NCBI GenBank assembly: GCA_963748485.1 | Contig: CAVVJF010000009.1 | Span: forward strand, 1,488,001 to 1,552,000 | Direction of reading: 5' to 3' | DNA from: DASRWT01 sp963748485 | GTDB lineage: Bacteria; Methylomirabilota; Methylomirabilia; Rokubacteriales; CSP1-6 | Length of the DNA stretch: 64,000 nt | In this document: one piece after another, positions 1 to 9,251 of the stretch | Position numbering within the stretch: the stretch's first letter is position 1 | How the letters are laid out: every line of letters starts with the position of its first letter | Position numbers and translations under genes: made by a program | Notes under the pieces: model-generated | The model's input: only the letters and a program-made list of their open reading frames with translations | Told to the model about the DNA's origin: nothing | Databases searched by the model: none

Positions 1-1460
1 ATGCCGGTGACGATCAGCCTGCGCGTGGCCAGCAGCCCGGCGGGCGATACCGCGAGAGGAAGAGCATCGCCGCGAACCGGAGCGGTGACGGGGTAGGGCG
101 CGAGCCTCAGGCGTTCGGACTGCGCATACACTGACGTCGCGCGCACCCTGGAGAAGTATGTGTCCAGATGTTGACCCTGAATGCCGAGGCGCGTCACCTT
201 GCCGGACAGCGCGAAGGCGGCGAGCGACACGTCGCTCGTGCTCGTGACCTTGTACAGCTCGGTGAAGGTTCTTGACGAGAAGCCAGGAACACTGCTGACG
301 TCGATGCTGTCCACCAGCCCGACGGTCGCGTTCAGTACGACTGGGCCCGGGTCGGTTCCGACGCGCGTGAGAACCGCGAGGCCACCCGGCGTGATCTCGC
401 CGAGTAGTGAATCGAGATCGACATGGCCGCCTGTCGGGCTCGCCGCCAGCGCGCTGATCGTGAAGTCGGGCCAGTCCGAAGCATCCTTCGTCCCGCTCGT
501 CCCGCTCGCGTAGTCGACGCGGAAGCTCTCGCTCATGCTTCTCCACAGCGGCGCATTGTTGCCGAAGACCCCCGCGCGCGTGCGCAGGACGTACACGTGT
601 GGCGCGTTCGCCGGATCGGCCAGCGTCGATGCGTGGGCGAGACCGACCTTCCAGGTCACATGCGTCCGGTCGGCGGCGGTGTCGACAGTCACCGTGTCGA
701 TCAGACGGAAGTCCCAATTCGTGTTCGTCGCTGGATGGGTGAGGAAATCCGGGTCGATGAATACCAGTGCGTCGCCGACCTTGAGATTGTTCGCGACGCC
801 CTTCACCCAGGTGTCCGTGGCACCGAGACGCGGCGCGCGCGGCTCGGAGAGCCACGGACGGATCGCGTTCCACTCCGGGCGCGCCGCGATCTCTTCCACC
901 GTTTCGAAGGTCTGCGGCGTCTCATCCTGTCCGGGCACACTCTTCACTTGCAGGCCCGCGGCCAGGGTCAGCGAAGTCGGTATGCCGGTCACGAACGCGC
1001 CGGGCTCCGGCGGCAGGCCAGGCGGCGGTGTTCTCGGGGCTTCGAGGGCGAAGGCAAGCCAGGTCTCCGCGGCCACGCCGGGGCGCAGGCGGTAGCCGAT
1101 GAGCTTGGCCATCTCCTGCAGCGACACGCGCTCGGTCGCGGTGCGCAGGTACGACTCGTTGGCCACGCGCTCCTGGTAAAAGGTGAGCACGTCGGCAGCG
1201 CAGGCGACCGCGTCGATCAGGCCGAGCGTGAAGTCGTCGTCGGCGCGCGTGCGCAGGCCGCCGAGCGGCGGATACTTCGATGACGAGAGCCCCGCGAGCA
1301 TGCTCTCCTTGAACTGCGCGTACTCCCCGATGCGGTAGGCTATCGCGGACAGGCCCATGCGGTTGGTCAGGTCCTGCGGTGTGCTCGCATCGATGCCGCC
1401 ACAGCAGCCGCAGGTCTCGGTGCCGGGGACGATGGCGGCCTTGCTGTGCGGTCGGGTCAC
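1..1460 (-). CDS. eCIS baseplate J-like protein (Afp12-type), partial
   Basis: The C-terminus lies beyond the left edge. The GTG start overlaps the stop of the upstream baseplate gene as GTGA, and the frame stays open for about 486 codons. The N-terminus has a CGCCGG cysteine cluster near residue 18. It is followed by a stretch typical of putative baseplate assembly proteins: a short-chain start region, DFTLGLIDAVACAADVLTFY, then NESYLRTATERVS. In contractile injection systems this protein pairs with the second J-like protein to form the baseplate wedges that trigger sheath contraction. It is the last visible gene of the leftward eCIS operon. The family assignment is from sequence pattern; the Afp12 equivalence is inferred from gene order. 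Confidence 0.85.
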   Translation of the reverse strand, partial: MTRPHSKAAIVPGTETCGCCGGIDASTPQDLTNRMGLSAIAYRIGEYAQFKESMLAGLSSSKYPPLGGLRTRADDDFTLGLIDAVACAADVLTFYQERVANESYLRTATERVSLQEMAKLIGYRLRPGVAAETWLAFALEAPRTPPPGLPPEPGAFVTGIPTSLTLAAGLQVKSVPGQDETPQTFETVEEIAARPEWNAIRPWLSEPRAPRLGATDTWVKGVANNLKVGDALVFIDPDFLTHPATNTNWDFRLIDTVTVDTAADRTHVTWKVGLAHASTLADPANAPHVYVLRTRAGVFGNNAPLWRSMSESFRVDYASGTSGTKDASDWPDFTISALAASPTGGHVDLDSLLGEITPGGLAVLTRVGTDPGPVVLNATVGLVDSIDVSSVPGFSSRTFTELYKVTSTSDVSLAAFALSGKVTRLGIQGQHLDTYFSRVRATSVYAQSERLRLAPYPVTAPVRGDALPLAVSPAGLLATRRLIVTG

Positions 1461-4003
1461 TTGCCGCCTCCCGGTACCAGGGTGAGCCGGCCCCGCTCCT
1501 GGTGGTTGAGGTCGTTGGCGAGCTGCGCGATCTCCAGCCGGCCGATGGGAATGACGCCCTTGTCCAGCGACGCCGGATCGGGCGCGGCCATGCGCTGGAA
1601 TCTGAGCGCCCACACTGCCTCGACGCCTTCCACCGTCTGCGCCGCGGCCACGATACGGCTCAGGTACACCGCCTCACCGAACGAGAAGTTGTCGGGATGG
1701 AAGACCGCCAGCCGCCCGTCGGGCAGCACGCCGCTGCCCAGCGCGACACGTACCGCGCCCAGGACCTCACTGCGAAAGTAGTCGGACTTGACGCAGATGT
1801 GGAGCGTGATATCGAGCGCCACATAGCGCGGCGAGTCGACCTCGAGGTCATAGCCGGCCATGCGAAAGCGCTCGAGGTGACGCCGCAGCCGCGGCTCGAA
1901 GCGAGCGTCGAGCGCGGCGCCCGCGAAGCGATCGGCGGTGACGAAGACCGTGTGCCAGCTTCCGGTCCAGCGAAACGTTGCTGCAGCGCGCTGCACTTCG
2001 GGGCGCTGCGCGGCGGCCGCCGCATAGTCGGCGGCGGTGACGGCGCGCTTCTGCGTGCGGAAGGCTTCGGGGGCATCGCGTCGCGCCGCGTCGATGTCTT
2101 CGGGATCGATGCCACCCGCGGCAGGCATCGGGTTGGTGACCGCGCTGAACACGCCGGAGACATCGCTGATGATGTGGGCGATGGTGTCCGCCCCGACATT
2201 GCCGGAGGTGCCATTGCCCACGCGGTAGGTGGCCGTGAAGGTCGTGCCGGGGTCTGGGCGTCGCCCGTGCATGTCGTCGCCGAAGCGAATCAGGGCGATG
2301 CCGTCGTTCTCCGTCTCGACAGCGAAGTCGGTGGCGCCGCTATCACTGGCCAGCAGGTCGCGGCGCGCGGTCCAAGTGCTGGGCACGGACCCGAGCTGGC
2401 CCCTGAGTCCGGAGATGGACGGCAAGGCGTCGTGCGGGTCGCGAGCGATCAGCGCCCTCGCCGGCCACCAGCCTTCGTCCGCCGTGAGCGATGTCCGCAG
2501 CTCGCGCACCAGGTCGAAGCTTTGTGTCAAGGGCGCGCTCGCCAACGCGGGACGGAAGCGCGCGGGAATCGGGTCGACGTCGGCGCGGTGGCACGACTGT
2601 GCACTGGGAGCCGTGGCGACCCGGCGCAGAGTCGGCTCGGGCACCGTGCCCAGCGGCTCGTCGCGCACGGTCCGGCCGTGATCGACGAGCACGATGTTGC
2701 CAAGCACCGCGCTAATCTCCAGTCCCGGTCGCTCGCGGACCGACACACACAGCGGGAAGGGCAGCGCGTCAGCGGCGTCCCAGAAGATCTCGGTGACCGG
2801 CAGCGGTGCGTTCACCGGAGGGTCGTCGAAGAGGCGCCCCGACGGATCGACGCTCACCTTCACGTCGACGAGCCGCACGGCACAGCGCTTGGCGCGATCG
2901 GCATCTTCCGTCTTGAAAGTCGTCGGGCTCACGAGCTCCCGGAGCACCAGGACGTCGTTCTGCTTCAGATCGGGATGCGCACCGCGCAAGGTGGCATGGG
3001 TCGCGCCGCGCGGCAGGCAACAGCCCATGTCCCCCCAGGCGTAGAGCGATAGGGTATTCAGGTCCGCGAAGAGTTGGATCTCATGCGCGGTCTCGAACAC
3101 CGTGGCGCCCGCGGCCAGCGCGTCGCGGACATCCTTGCTGTTCGGCGCCAGCTGCACCGGGAGATCGCCGATGCGGGTGAGCAGAGGTGTGCCCTTGGGC
3201 AGGGTGTGGTCGGCGGCCGCCTGCACCTGCACCCAGGCGCGCGCATTGCAACCGTCGTGCAGCGCGTAGTCCACGAGCCTCACATGCCGGCGCACCGACA
3301 CGCGTATGTGCGCGGTGGGGAGATATGCCTCGTTCGCAATCGCATCCTGCTGGTACGAGAGGTTGTCGGCGGCATAGGCCATCAGCTCGACCAGCGTCAC
3401 GCCCACGTCGGCGGCAGAACGCTCGCTCCAACCCGGCGCGAGCAGGTTCAGCCGGTCGAGCATCAGGCGGCGGAAACCCGTGTAATCCTTCGCGAGGTAG
3501 TCGATATCCGGCTTGTCGGCGGGCTGCGGCGGGCACGGCTGCGTGACGGCGCAGTCGAAGTCCGACGGGCACTCCACCTTGAACGAGAAGGCGATGTCCG
3601 ACAGGATCGGATCGAAATCGCCGGGCGGCTGGTCGCTGCCCAGGCCGGCACGCAGATGCAAGGTGTAGCGGGAGAAGTCGCCGAACACCGTGGTCCGGAC
3701 TACCAGGGTGCGCGGCAAGTCGTCGATGCCTTCGACCATCGCGGGATCGGTCCCCGCCGGCAGATTGTCCGCGGCGGCGACCCACTCGACGGGAATGGTG
3801 GCGATGCGCTCGCCGCCGTCGATCAGGACGTTGTCGAGTGTGAGCGTGAACCCGGGCCGCAACAGCCGCACGAACAGCGTCCGCTGGCGCAGCGCGGGGT
3901 CGGGTTCGAGGTGGTCGCGTACCTCGAGGTATTCGATGCCGTTCGCGGTGCCCGTGAGCTTGATGACCTCGAGCCGCCTCGCGTCGCAGCAGAAATACTT
4001 CAT
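1457..4003 (-). CDS. eCIS baseplate assembly protein, J-like wedge (Afp11-type)
   Basis: 848 aa. Residues about 165-260 contain the block expected of this family: DYLAKDYTGFRRLMLDRLN, then VGVTLVELMAYAADNLSYQQ and NEAYLPTA. A baseplate-J-like region near residues 560-620 has IRFGDDMHGRRPDPGTTF and YRVGNGTSGNVGAD. Such proteins form the triangular wedge of the baseplate around the spike hub. The gene overlaps the downstream partner (GTGA) and the upstream gp25 gene (ATGA), so the three are translationally coupled. It shares the NESYL/NEAYL-type block with its downstream neighbour, suggesting the two wedge proteins are ancient paralogues. No frameshift or truncation is seen. Confidence 0.88.
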   Translation of the reverse strand: MKYFCCDARRLEVIKLTGTANGIEYLEVRDHLEPDPALRQRTLFVRLLRPGFTLTLDNVLIDGGERIATIPVEWVAAADNLPAGTDPAMVEGIDDLPRTLVVRTTVFGDFSRYTLHLRAGLGSDQPPGDFDPILSDIAFSFKVECPSDFDCAVTQPCPPQPADKPDIDYLAKDYTGFRRLMLDRLNLLAPGWSERSAADVGVTLVELMAYAADNLSYQQDAIANEAYLPTAHIRVSVRRHVRLVDYALHDGCNARAWVQVQAAADHTLPKGTPLLTRIGDLPVQLAPNSKDVRDALAAGATVFETAHEIQLFADLNTLSLYAWGDMGCCLPRGATHATLRGAHPDLKQNDVLVLRELVSPTTFKTEDADRAKRCAVRLVDVKVSVDPSGRLFDDPPVNAPLPVTEIFWDAADALPFPLCVSVRERPGLEISAVLGNIVLVDHGRTVRDEPLGTVPEPTLRRVATAPSAQSCHRADVDPIPARFRPALASAPLTQSFDLVRELRTSLTADEGWWPARALIARDPHDALPSISGLRGQLGSVPSTWTARRDLLASDSGATDFAVETENDGIALIRFGDDMHGRRPDPGTTFTATYRVGNGTSGNVGADTIAHIISDVSGVFSAVTNPMPAAGGIDPEDIDAARRDAPEAFRTQKRAVTAADYAAAAAQRPEVQRAAATFRWTGSWHTVFVTADRFAGAALDARFEPRLRRHLERFRMAGYDLEVDSPRYVALDITLHICVKSDYFRSEVLGAVRVALGSGVLPDGRLAVFHPDNFSFGEAVYLSRIVAAAQTVEGVEAVWALRFQRMAAPDPASLDKGVIPIGRLEIAQLANDLNHQERGRLTLVPGGGK

Positions 4004-4368
4004 GTTCCGCTTCCTGGCACGGCGAACGTGGCCTGCTGTGCGGTGCCGTCCGCCAGCACGGTGTAGCGCACCGTCACCTGCAGCGCCGAGTCGACGCTGT
4101 CGACCGTCACCGCGTTCACCGCGATCAGGCTGGACAGGTGCCGCTGCAGGCCGCTTTGCACCAGGAACTGCGTCGTGGCCGCGAGCGTGGTGCTGTTGGG
4201 CTCGAAGACGAGCGCGAGCAGGCCAGCGCCGAAGTCCGGGCGCATCACGCGCTCGCCGGGCGAGGTGAACAGGACCTGCTCGATCAGGTCGCGGATGTGA
4301 TCGGCCTGGCCGGTAGTGGCGCTGCGGCCGCGGCCGTCGAAGTGGTAGGGATGGTCAAGCGTGGGCAT
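4000..4368 (-). CDS. gpW/gp25-family baseplate wedge protein
   Basis: 122 aa. The start MPTLDHPYHFDG was chosen because GGAGAG lies just before the ATG; a longer upstream frame exists but has no support. The sequence shows the gp25/GPW pattern: HIRDLIEQVLFTSPGERVMR, then PDFGAGLLALVFEPN, an amphipathic helix and a C-terminal beta strand. In phage tails, T6SS and eCIS this small lysozyme-like fold links the sheath initiation ring to the baseplate wedges. It overlaps the next wedge gene by 4 nt. Confidence 0.9.
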   Translation of the reverse strand: MPTLDHPYHFDGRGRSATTGQADHIRDLIEQVLFTSPGERVMRPDFGAGLLALVFEPNSTTLAATTQFLVQSGLQRHLSSLIAVNAVTVDSVDSALQVTVRYTVLADGTAQQATFAVPGSGT

Positions 4369-4379
4369 CGTCTCTCCGG

Positions 4380-4700
4380 TCAGGTCGCGAGCACGCGGGT
4401 CTGCGCGTTCGTCGGGGACATCGGGGTGCCGTGGGGAACGCAGGTTGACTGACCGCTGAAGATTGCGACCGGCGCACCTCCTGCTGTCACTCTTCTGGCA
4501 CCCGACGTCCACTGCCCCGTGGCGCACGGCGGACTGTTGGTCCCGCTGAGCGCGCAACCGGCAATTGAGTACTGATTCGGCAGGGTGACCACGTCCTGTC
4601 CGGCTAACCTGACCCGCGGGAACGTGGAGACCGGGGTCGCGCGGCCGGGCGGGTGCGAGCAAAGGACGGTGGCGCCACGATGGAGGATCTGGGCGGGCAT
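4380..4700 (-). CDS. PAAR-like spike-tip protein candidate
   Basis: 106 aa, start ATG preceded by GGAGAA at 8 nt. Cysteines are scattered (C14, a GC at about residue 48, PPC, STC), with short glycine turns such as RRVTAGGAPV and a terminal QTRVLAT. This resembles the DUF4280/PAAR-like small proteins that cap the spike of injection systems, where Cys/His residues bind a metal and turns build a cone. Its place directly after the gpV-like spike gene fits a tip role. The family call rests on pattern and context, not on a clear PAAR triplet, so it is moderate. Confidence 0.6.
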   Translation of the reverse strand: MPAQILHRGATVLCSHPPGRATPVSTFPRVRLAGQDVVTLPNQYSIAGCALSGTNSPPCATGQWTSGARRVTAGGAPVAIFSGQSTCVPHGTPMSPTNAQTRVLAT

Positions 4701-4715
4701 GTGTGGTTCTCCGTG

Positions 4716-5225
4716 CTAGCGGATGGTCAGCGCGCCGTCGTTCACGTCCACCGCGTTCCCCTTCAGCGTGATGACGGCGCCTTGCCCGTTGTCGATGGTG
4801 ATGCCGTCGTCGGCGATCGAGATCTTCGCGCCGGTGGCGCTCTGGATGAGGATGCGCCCCCTGCCGGGCGCGTCGCTGATGACGATGCCGTCCCCGTTCG
4901 GGGTCTGCAGCGTGAACGCTGCGGCCAGGGGCGCTTCCTTGGGCACTAGATCAGGTACTTCGGCCGTGGCCCAGTACCCACCCACCCAGATGGGGTAGCG
5001 AAGATCGCCGCCCTCGTATTCGATCCACACCCCCGCGCCTTTCTGGGGGACCGTGAAGAGCCCCATGCCCGCGCCGGCCGCGGGCAAGCACGGAAGCGCC
5101 CATGTCGACGGCTCGTCCTTGCCGGTGACCGCCGGAACAATCGCCCGGATGCGGCCGAGCCCGTATGGGTCGACGTTGTCGTCCACCGTCGCGCGGTACT
5201 TGCCGAGGAACGGGCCGTTGTTCAT
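4716..5225 (-). CDS. Baseplate assembly protein V / spike (gpV-like)
   Basis: 169 aa. The ATG overlaps the stop of the gpD-like gene as ATGA, which fixes the start. The N-terminal OB-fold region has FLGKYRATVDDNVDPYGLGR followed by VPAVTG. The middle has VPQKGAGVWIEYEGGD with PIWVGGYW, a classic gpV/VgrG signature. The C-terminus becomes repetitive (ISIADDGITIDNGQGAVITL), as expected of the triangular beta-helix spike. Together with the upstream gpD-like hub it makes the VgrG-type central spike; in eCIS these two parts can be separate genes as here. Confidence 0.92.
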   Translation of the reverse strand: MNNGPFLGKYRATVDDNVDPYGLGRIRAIVPAVTGKDEPSTWALPCLPAAGAGMGLFTVPQKGAGVWIEYEGGDLRYPIWVGGYWATAEVPDLVPKEAPLAAAFTLQTPNGDGIVISDAPGRGRILIQSATGAKISIADDGITIDNGQGAVITLKGNAVDVNDGALTIR

Positions 5226-6352
5226 ACCGGCACCGTGGGCAAGGTGGACATCAGCCCGTTGCGGGCCAGCGTGAAGCTCTGCTTGTACTCCCCACGCTTG
5301 ATGTCGTGCGAAACGCTCTTGACATAGTACAGCCCGTCGAACGGCAGGCCCGCGCCGCGCACGCCGACGAGCTGGCGTGACTTCAGCAATCGCCCGTAGC
5401 GCGCCGCGTCGAGCCTCCCGCTGCCGAACACGGAATCGCTGTGCTGGCCGGCGTAGGCGATGCCGGTCATGAGCGCGGATGGCAACGACATCCGTCCGGT
5501 GTCGTGGAGATGTACCGTCTTCACCGGCAGCGGGGGCACCAGGCCGAGGGGAGGGTTCAGCGGCGTGATGTCGGGAATCGGAATGCCGGTGGGCCTCTTG
5601 GTGAACGGGTTCTGGATGAAGACGATGGGAAACGCCTTCTTTTCCTTGTCGAAGCTGAAGCTCAGCTCTTCGACGTTGCTCATCGCGTCCATGTTGACCG
5701 ACAGCGCGGGCTGTGGCTCGCCGACCCGGATCTCGGGGCCCCAGTAGGCGATGGACGTGCCGGGCAGCGGGCCCGGCTCCACGTAGAACACGTAGCCGCA
5801 TTCCTGCGCGAGGAGGCTCAGGTAACCGTAGTCGGTACCGCGCTGCTGCTCGATGCGCTCGGTCGGAATCGGCACGTCTTCGACGATGCTCGGAATTACC
5901 CGTGGAACCACGCCGAAAGCCACGTACTTCGCGAGCACCCGCTGCACGCGCACCGACGGCGGCATCGCCGGGTAGGGCAGGCCGATCAGCTCGATGATGT
6001 CCATCAACGCGGAGAGATCCTTGCCCTTGACGACCAGCCTGCTCACCCCGCCCTCGCCGGGCTGCGTCTCGACGTTAGTCGTCATGCCGTCGATCAGCGG
6101 CTCGACACGGCCACCGATCTGCACCACCAGCACCACGCGGAGCAACGGCAGGCTGCCACCGCCGCTGAGGAGGAACATGGTGCGCAAGGCCGAGCGCACA
6201 GGCAGCTCGAAGGTCAATTCGAAACCTGACTGTGTTTCGCCTGAGCCAGCCTCGACCTTCACCGAGGCCAGCGCCTCCACCATCTCCCGGGACGCGGCCA
6301 CCGGCACCGAGCCGATGAACAGCGACAGTTTGATGCCCCCCTGCGTGCTCAT
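5222..6352 (-). CDS. gpD-like hub protein (phage late control D family)
   Basis: 376 aa, starting MSTQGGIKLSLFIGS with GAGGA a few bases before the ATG. Domains run as in gp27/gpD hubs: an N-terminal tube-like barrel (ELTFELPVRSALR), a middle segment DLSALMDIIELIGLPYP with RVLAKY, a second barrel with GYLSLLAQECGYVFYVEPG, and a terminal DGLYYVKSVSHDIKRGEY. This trimeric hub joins the tube to the spike. It overlaps the spike gene by 4 nt and follows the gp53-like gene by 7 nt. No unusual feature. Confidence 0.88.
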   Translation of the reverse strand: MSTQGGIKLSLFIGSVPVAASREMVEALASVKVEAGSGETQSGFELTFELPVRSALRTMFLLSGGGSLPLLRVVLVVQIGGRVEPLIDGMTTNVETQPGEGGVSRLVVKGKDLSALMDIIELIGLPYPAMPPSVRVQRVLAKYVAFGVVPRVIPSIVEDVPIPTERIEQQRGTDYGYLSLLAQECGYVFYVEPGPLPGTSIAYWGPEIRVGEPQPALSVNMDAMSNVEELSFSFDKEKKAFPIVFIQNPFTKRPTGIPIPDITPLNPPLGLVPPLPVKTVHLHDTGRMSLPSALMTGIAYAGQHSDSVFGSGRLDAARYGRLLKSRQLVGVRGAGLPFDGLYYVKSVSHDIKRGEYKQSFTLARNGLMSTLPTVPV

Positions 6353-6359
6353 GGTGTCC

Positions 6360-6707
6360 TCACATGCCCGGCGCCAGTGGGATGTCGAGACGCCGCCCAA
6401 GCGCGTCAGTGAGCTCGTGGGGATCGACCACCGTGTTGGCATCCGCAATACGCCAGTACAGCAACGCATCGCCGAGGTATTTCGCTCCGAGCAAGTCGGG
6501 CCGATCCAATGCCGCGACCACATGCCGCGCCGCGATGGCGAGCGTACCCGGCGCGGGGATGAAACGCCGGCGCACGTACACCACACCCGTCTCGCCGGGG
6601 CGCAGCTGCAGCAGCGCGAGCGATACGCCGCTGTAGCGGCTTTGCGGCACGAACGGCGTGCTCGGGATCGCACCCGCGTCGATCAGGAGTTGGACGGGGT
6701 CGGCCAT
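6360..6707 (-). CDS. Small eCIS baseplate protein, gp53/LysM-like
   Basis: 115 aa, start MADPVQLLIDAG with GGAG 8 nt upstream. The body reads SRYSGVSLALL, YVRRRFIPAP, a HVV segment, YLGDALLYWRIADANTVVDP and a final GRRLDIPLAPG. The pattern of DALLYWRIADAN followed by a proline-containing IP terminus is typical of gp53 or LysM/tail-X-type baseplate proteins, in which the IADAN helix and IP strand form a LysM fold. It sits between the tube/adaptor and hub genes, as in Afp/PVC-like clusters. Exact family membership is inferred. Confidence 0.7.
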   Translation of the reverse strand: MADPVQLLIDAGAIPSTPFVPQSRYSGVSLALLQLRPGETGVVYVRRRFIPAPGTLAIAARHVVAALDRPDLLGAKYLGDALLYWRIADANTVVDPHELTDALGRRLDIPLAPGM

Positions 6708-6723
6708 GTGTTTTCTCCGCCGT

Positions 6724-7386
6724 TCACTGAGGCAAGCTGCTCAAACCGAGCGACTGGAGCGACGCCGCTCCGGTCTTGCTTGCCAGCGCTTCACGCGTGC
6801 GCAGGTGGTTGATGAAGATGCTGGCGCCGCGGTCGTCGAAGCCCAGGTCGTCGGTGGTCATCACGCGCAGGCCCAGGCTCACCTTGGCGCGTATCGGGTT
6901 GAGCGCCGCGTCGAAGGCTTCCTCGGTGATCGAGAACTCGGTGATGCGCACCGGCACCACGCGGCTCGCGCTCCAGATGAAGAGCACCAGCGGCGCCTCG
7001 GGCGGCAGGATTTCAAGCGTGCCCGACTGCGCCTGCGCGTTCAGCGCCTGCAATTCGGCGGTCGTCGGGTTCACGAGACTTTCCAGCGCGGCGAGCTGCG
7101 GCGCGATGCCGTACTGCACCGCGTTCGCATTCTGGTCCGGATGCTCTAGAGAATCGGTGGCGTCGATCTCGGCTTCGAGCTTGATCGATTCGAGGGCCGG
7201 ACCCTTCATGCGGAACGGCTGCGCGCGCTCGCCCCCTCCTTCTCCGCCCACGCCCTGCACCTGGTAGCTGCGCGTGAGCGTGTCTGGGTTGTATTGCAAT
7301 GCAATGGTTCGCTTGACGGCGCCGCTGGCGACGTCGAGGACGACGAGACCGCCTTTGATGAGCTTGGGGGATGCGGTCAGGCTCAC
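6724..7386 (-). CDS. CIS tube/adaptor protein (Afp7/PVC7-like N-terminal family)
   Basis: 220 aa with a GTG start. The N-terminus has the family hallmark ALQYNPDTLTRSYQVQGV, followed by PFRMKGPALESIKLEAEIDA. A C-terminal half has SRVVPVRITEFSITEEAFDA and NPIRAKVSLGLRVMT. These proteins have a tube-protein-like fold and form the adaptor ring between inner tube and spike hub. A 212-nt gap separates it from the DUF4157 gene upstream, so it may have its own promoter; I could not identify one with confidence. Confidence 0.85.
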   Translation of the reverse strand: MSLTASPKLIKGGLVVLDVASGAVKRTIALQYNPDTLTRSYQVQGVGGEGGGERAQPFRMKGPALESIKLEAEIDATDSLEHPDQNANAVQYGIAPQLAALESLVNPTTAELQALNAQAQSGTLEILPPEAPLVLFIWSASRVVPVRITEFSITEEAFDAALNPIRAKVSLGLRVMTTDDLGFDDRGASIFINHLRTREALASKTGAASLQSLGLSSLPQ

Positions 7387-7598
7387 GGTATGGCGCCTTC
7401 GGCCGAACTCTCCGGCGCGCGGTGCAGTGTTATCTGAGTGTTCACTTGGATGCTCATCAACTCAATCCTTCACACACAGTCTGAACTGAAAGACTTCGAC
7501 TCTAACCCCGACTCTGCCCTCAGTGTTCCAACTAGGGTCCATCCAGGTCTGTCCCCCATTACCGCTTCCACGGCTCGCGCGTCGACGCCTGAGCAGAG

Positions 7599-9251
7599 CT
7601 AGGGAGCATCGGGTAGCGGCGTCACGGTCACGGGCGCCTCGAGAACCTTGATGACTACCTTGCGCCTCTCCTTGTCCTCGATCTCGTCCGAGGGTTCGCC
7701 TACGCCCGGCTCGTACTCTCCGGGCCAGGCACTGTCGAACTCCTTGGCGCCCTGGCCGCGCAGAATGGCTTCCACCGCGTGAACTCGCTTCTCGGCAAGC
7801 ACGCGGTTATTCGGGCCCTCGTCCGTAGAGCTTGCGAAGCCGTCTAGCTTGAGGTTCTCCCCCTCTTCGCGGATAAGGCGCCTAGTCTCTTCATTTAGGC
7901 TCGTGTACCAGACGACCAGGTCGTTCTCATCTCGGCGGCGAACCTTGAACTCTCCCGGGGAGCGGAAGTACACCTTGTGAGTGGCGTGCCGGCGCATGGA
8001 CACCGACTCAATGAGCACCTGGGGCTCGGGAGGCGGCGCAATTCCGACGACCACGATGTCGACTCTGAAGCTTCGTACGAGTGAGCCCGGGGGATATGTC
8101 CGCTCGTTGCCGAGGGTTACCTGGCCGCCGACCGACCGCTTGTCGTTGCCAACTTGGCCGCCCACGCTGATGTTGGGTACATCGGTCGACTGATAGCTCA
8201 CGAACACAGGCTCCATCTGTACATAGCCCGCCTCGGCGTTCTGTCTTGCTTCCAGCGACTGCAGCGAGAACTCCGCTTCGTTGTCGCTTGGTGGATTGAT
8301 CTGCCGGCTCGCGTCGCTGATCGTGAGCTTGCCGTACTTGTCGGCCACCACGTCCCACGAGCACTGAAATTGCTGATCGATCTCGTCGTTCCACAACTGG
8401 TCCAACTCGAAGTGAGCCTTTACCTTGAGTGTGACAACACCCTTGGTCCCGGCCCGGATCATGACCTTGCCTCTGTAGCCGTCGGCGGCGGGCAGGCCGC
8501 TGAAGCGCTGATACCAGTAGCGGGCTGGCTTGGCTCCGGGCTCGGGCTCGAGGACTGCTAGGGGCTGGAAGACCACGTCACTGTCATCGTCGCCGATCAG
8601 CTCATCGCCCCAGCCCGGCAGGGGGACCCGGGCGTCGCGTCTGAGCGTTGGCGAGTTGTGTTGGCTGCCCTGCTGGGCCACGTGAGTGAGTTCATGGGCC
8701 AGCAGACGTCGTCCCTTCTCCGTGAGCGGAGCGTACTCGCCAGGGCCAAACACGATCGAGCGGCCCACCGTGTAGGCATGGGCGTTCACCGCCCGCGCCG
8801 ATTGCTCGGCAGCCGCACCGGAATACACCCGCACCCGCGAAAAGTCGTGGCCGAAGCGCTGCTCCATATCGTGCCGCAGCGCCGGCTCCAGCGGCCTGCC
8901 GGGGCTGGCGAGGACGTGGTCTACGCTGGCAGGCGCCGCACCCTTCTGCCCGCTCGATGGCCCCGAAAAGCGCTGGATGCGCGGTGGCGCGATGCTAACG
9001 TTTGGATGCGCGGGCTTTGCCAGCACCTGCTCAGCGACGCGATCGGCCTCCTGCTCGTACACGTCGCCCGGCTCGCTGATCCGAAGTTTCGTTTGCAGTC
9101 CCACCAGCTTCTTCGTGCTGCACTCTGCGCATTCGCCGGTGAGACTGGAAGCTCCCGCACCGCACGCGCACTTGCGTTGCAATACCAGATTCGCACCCGC
9201 GGTTTGCAGCGGTCTACCCGCGGCGGTTTGCAAGGGAGCCGTTCCGCTCAT
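7599..9251 (-). CDS. DUF4157 (eCIS core domain) protein with C-terminal OmpA-like domain; candidate cargo
   Basis: 550 aa. Start MSGTAPLQTAAG overlaps the preceding small gene as ATGA. Residues about 27-46 hold a Cys cluster (CACG, CAEC). Residues about 95-205 are DUF4157: LEPALRHDMEQRFGHDF, VRVYSGAAAEQSARAVNAHA, then LLAHELTHVAQQG with an HExxH zinc-protease-like motif near residue 187. The middle 200 residues are beta-rich and unrecognised. The last 110 residues contain LKLDGFASSTDEG, N, and AEKRVHAVEAIL, which follows the OmpA peptidoglycan-binding pattern. DUF4157 proteins are encoded in eCIS loci and are proposed to be loaded as cargo, so this is the best effector candidate here. No signal peptide is seen. 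Confidence 0.82.
   Translation of the reverse strand: MSGTAPLQTAAGRPLQTAGANLVLQRKCACGAGASSLTGECAECSTKKLVGLQTKLRISEPGDVYEQEADRVAEQVLAKPAHPNVSIAPPRIQRFSGPSSGQKGAAPASVDHVLASPGRPLEPALRHDMEQRFGHDFSRVRVYSGAAAEQSARAVNAHAYTVGRSIVFGPGEYAPLTEKGRRLLAHELTHVAQQGSQHNSPTLRRDARVPLPGWGDELIGDDDSDVVFQPLAVLEPEPGAKPARYWYQRFSGLPAADGYRGKVMIRAGTKGVVTLKVKAHFELDQLWNDEIDQQFQCSWDVVADKYGKLTISDASRQINPPSDNEAEFSLQSLEARQNAEAGYVQMEPVFVSYQSTDVPNISVGGQVGNDKRSVGGQVTLGNERTYPPGSLVRSFRVDIVVVGIAPPPEPQVLIESVSMRRHATHKVYFRSPGEFKVRRRDENDLVVWYTSLNEETRRLIREEGENLKLDGFASSTDEGPNNRVLAEKRVHAVEAILRGQGAKEFDSAWPGEYEPGVGEPSDEIEDKERRKVVIKVLEAPVTVTPLPDAP

Noticed and set aside
423..4268. Long plus-strand open frames opposite the eCIS baseplate genes
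   Set aside because: They are Arg/Ala/His-rich mirror frames of clearly coding minus-strand genes in GC-rich DNA and have no motifs or ribosome sites.
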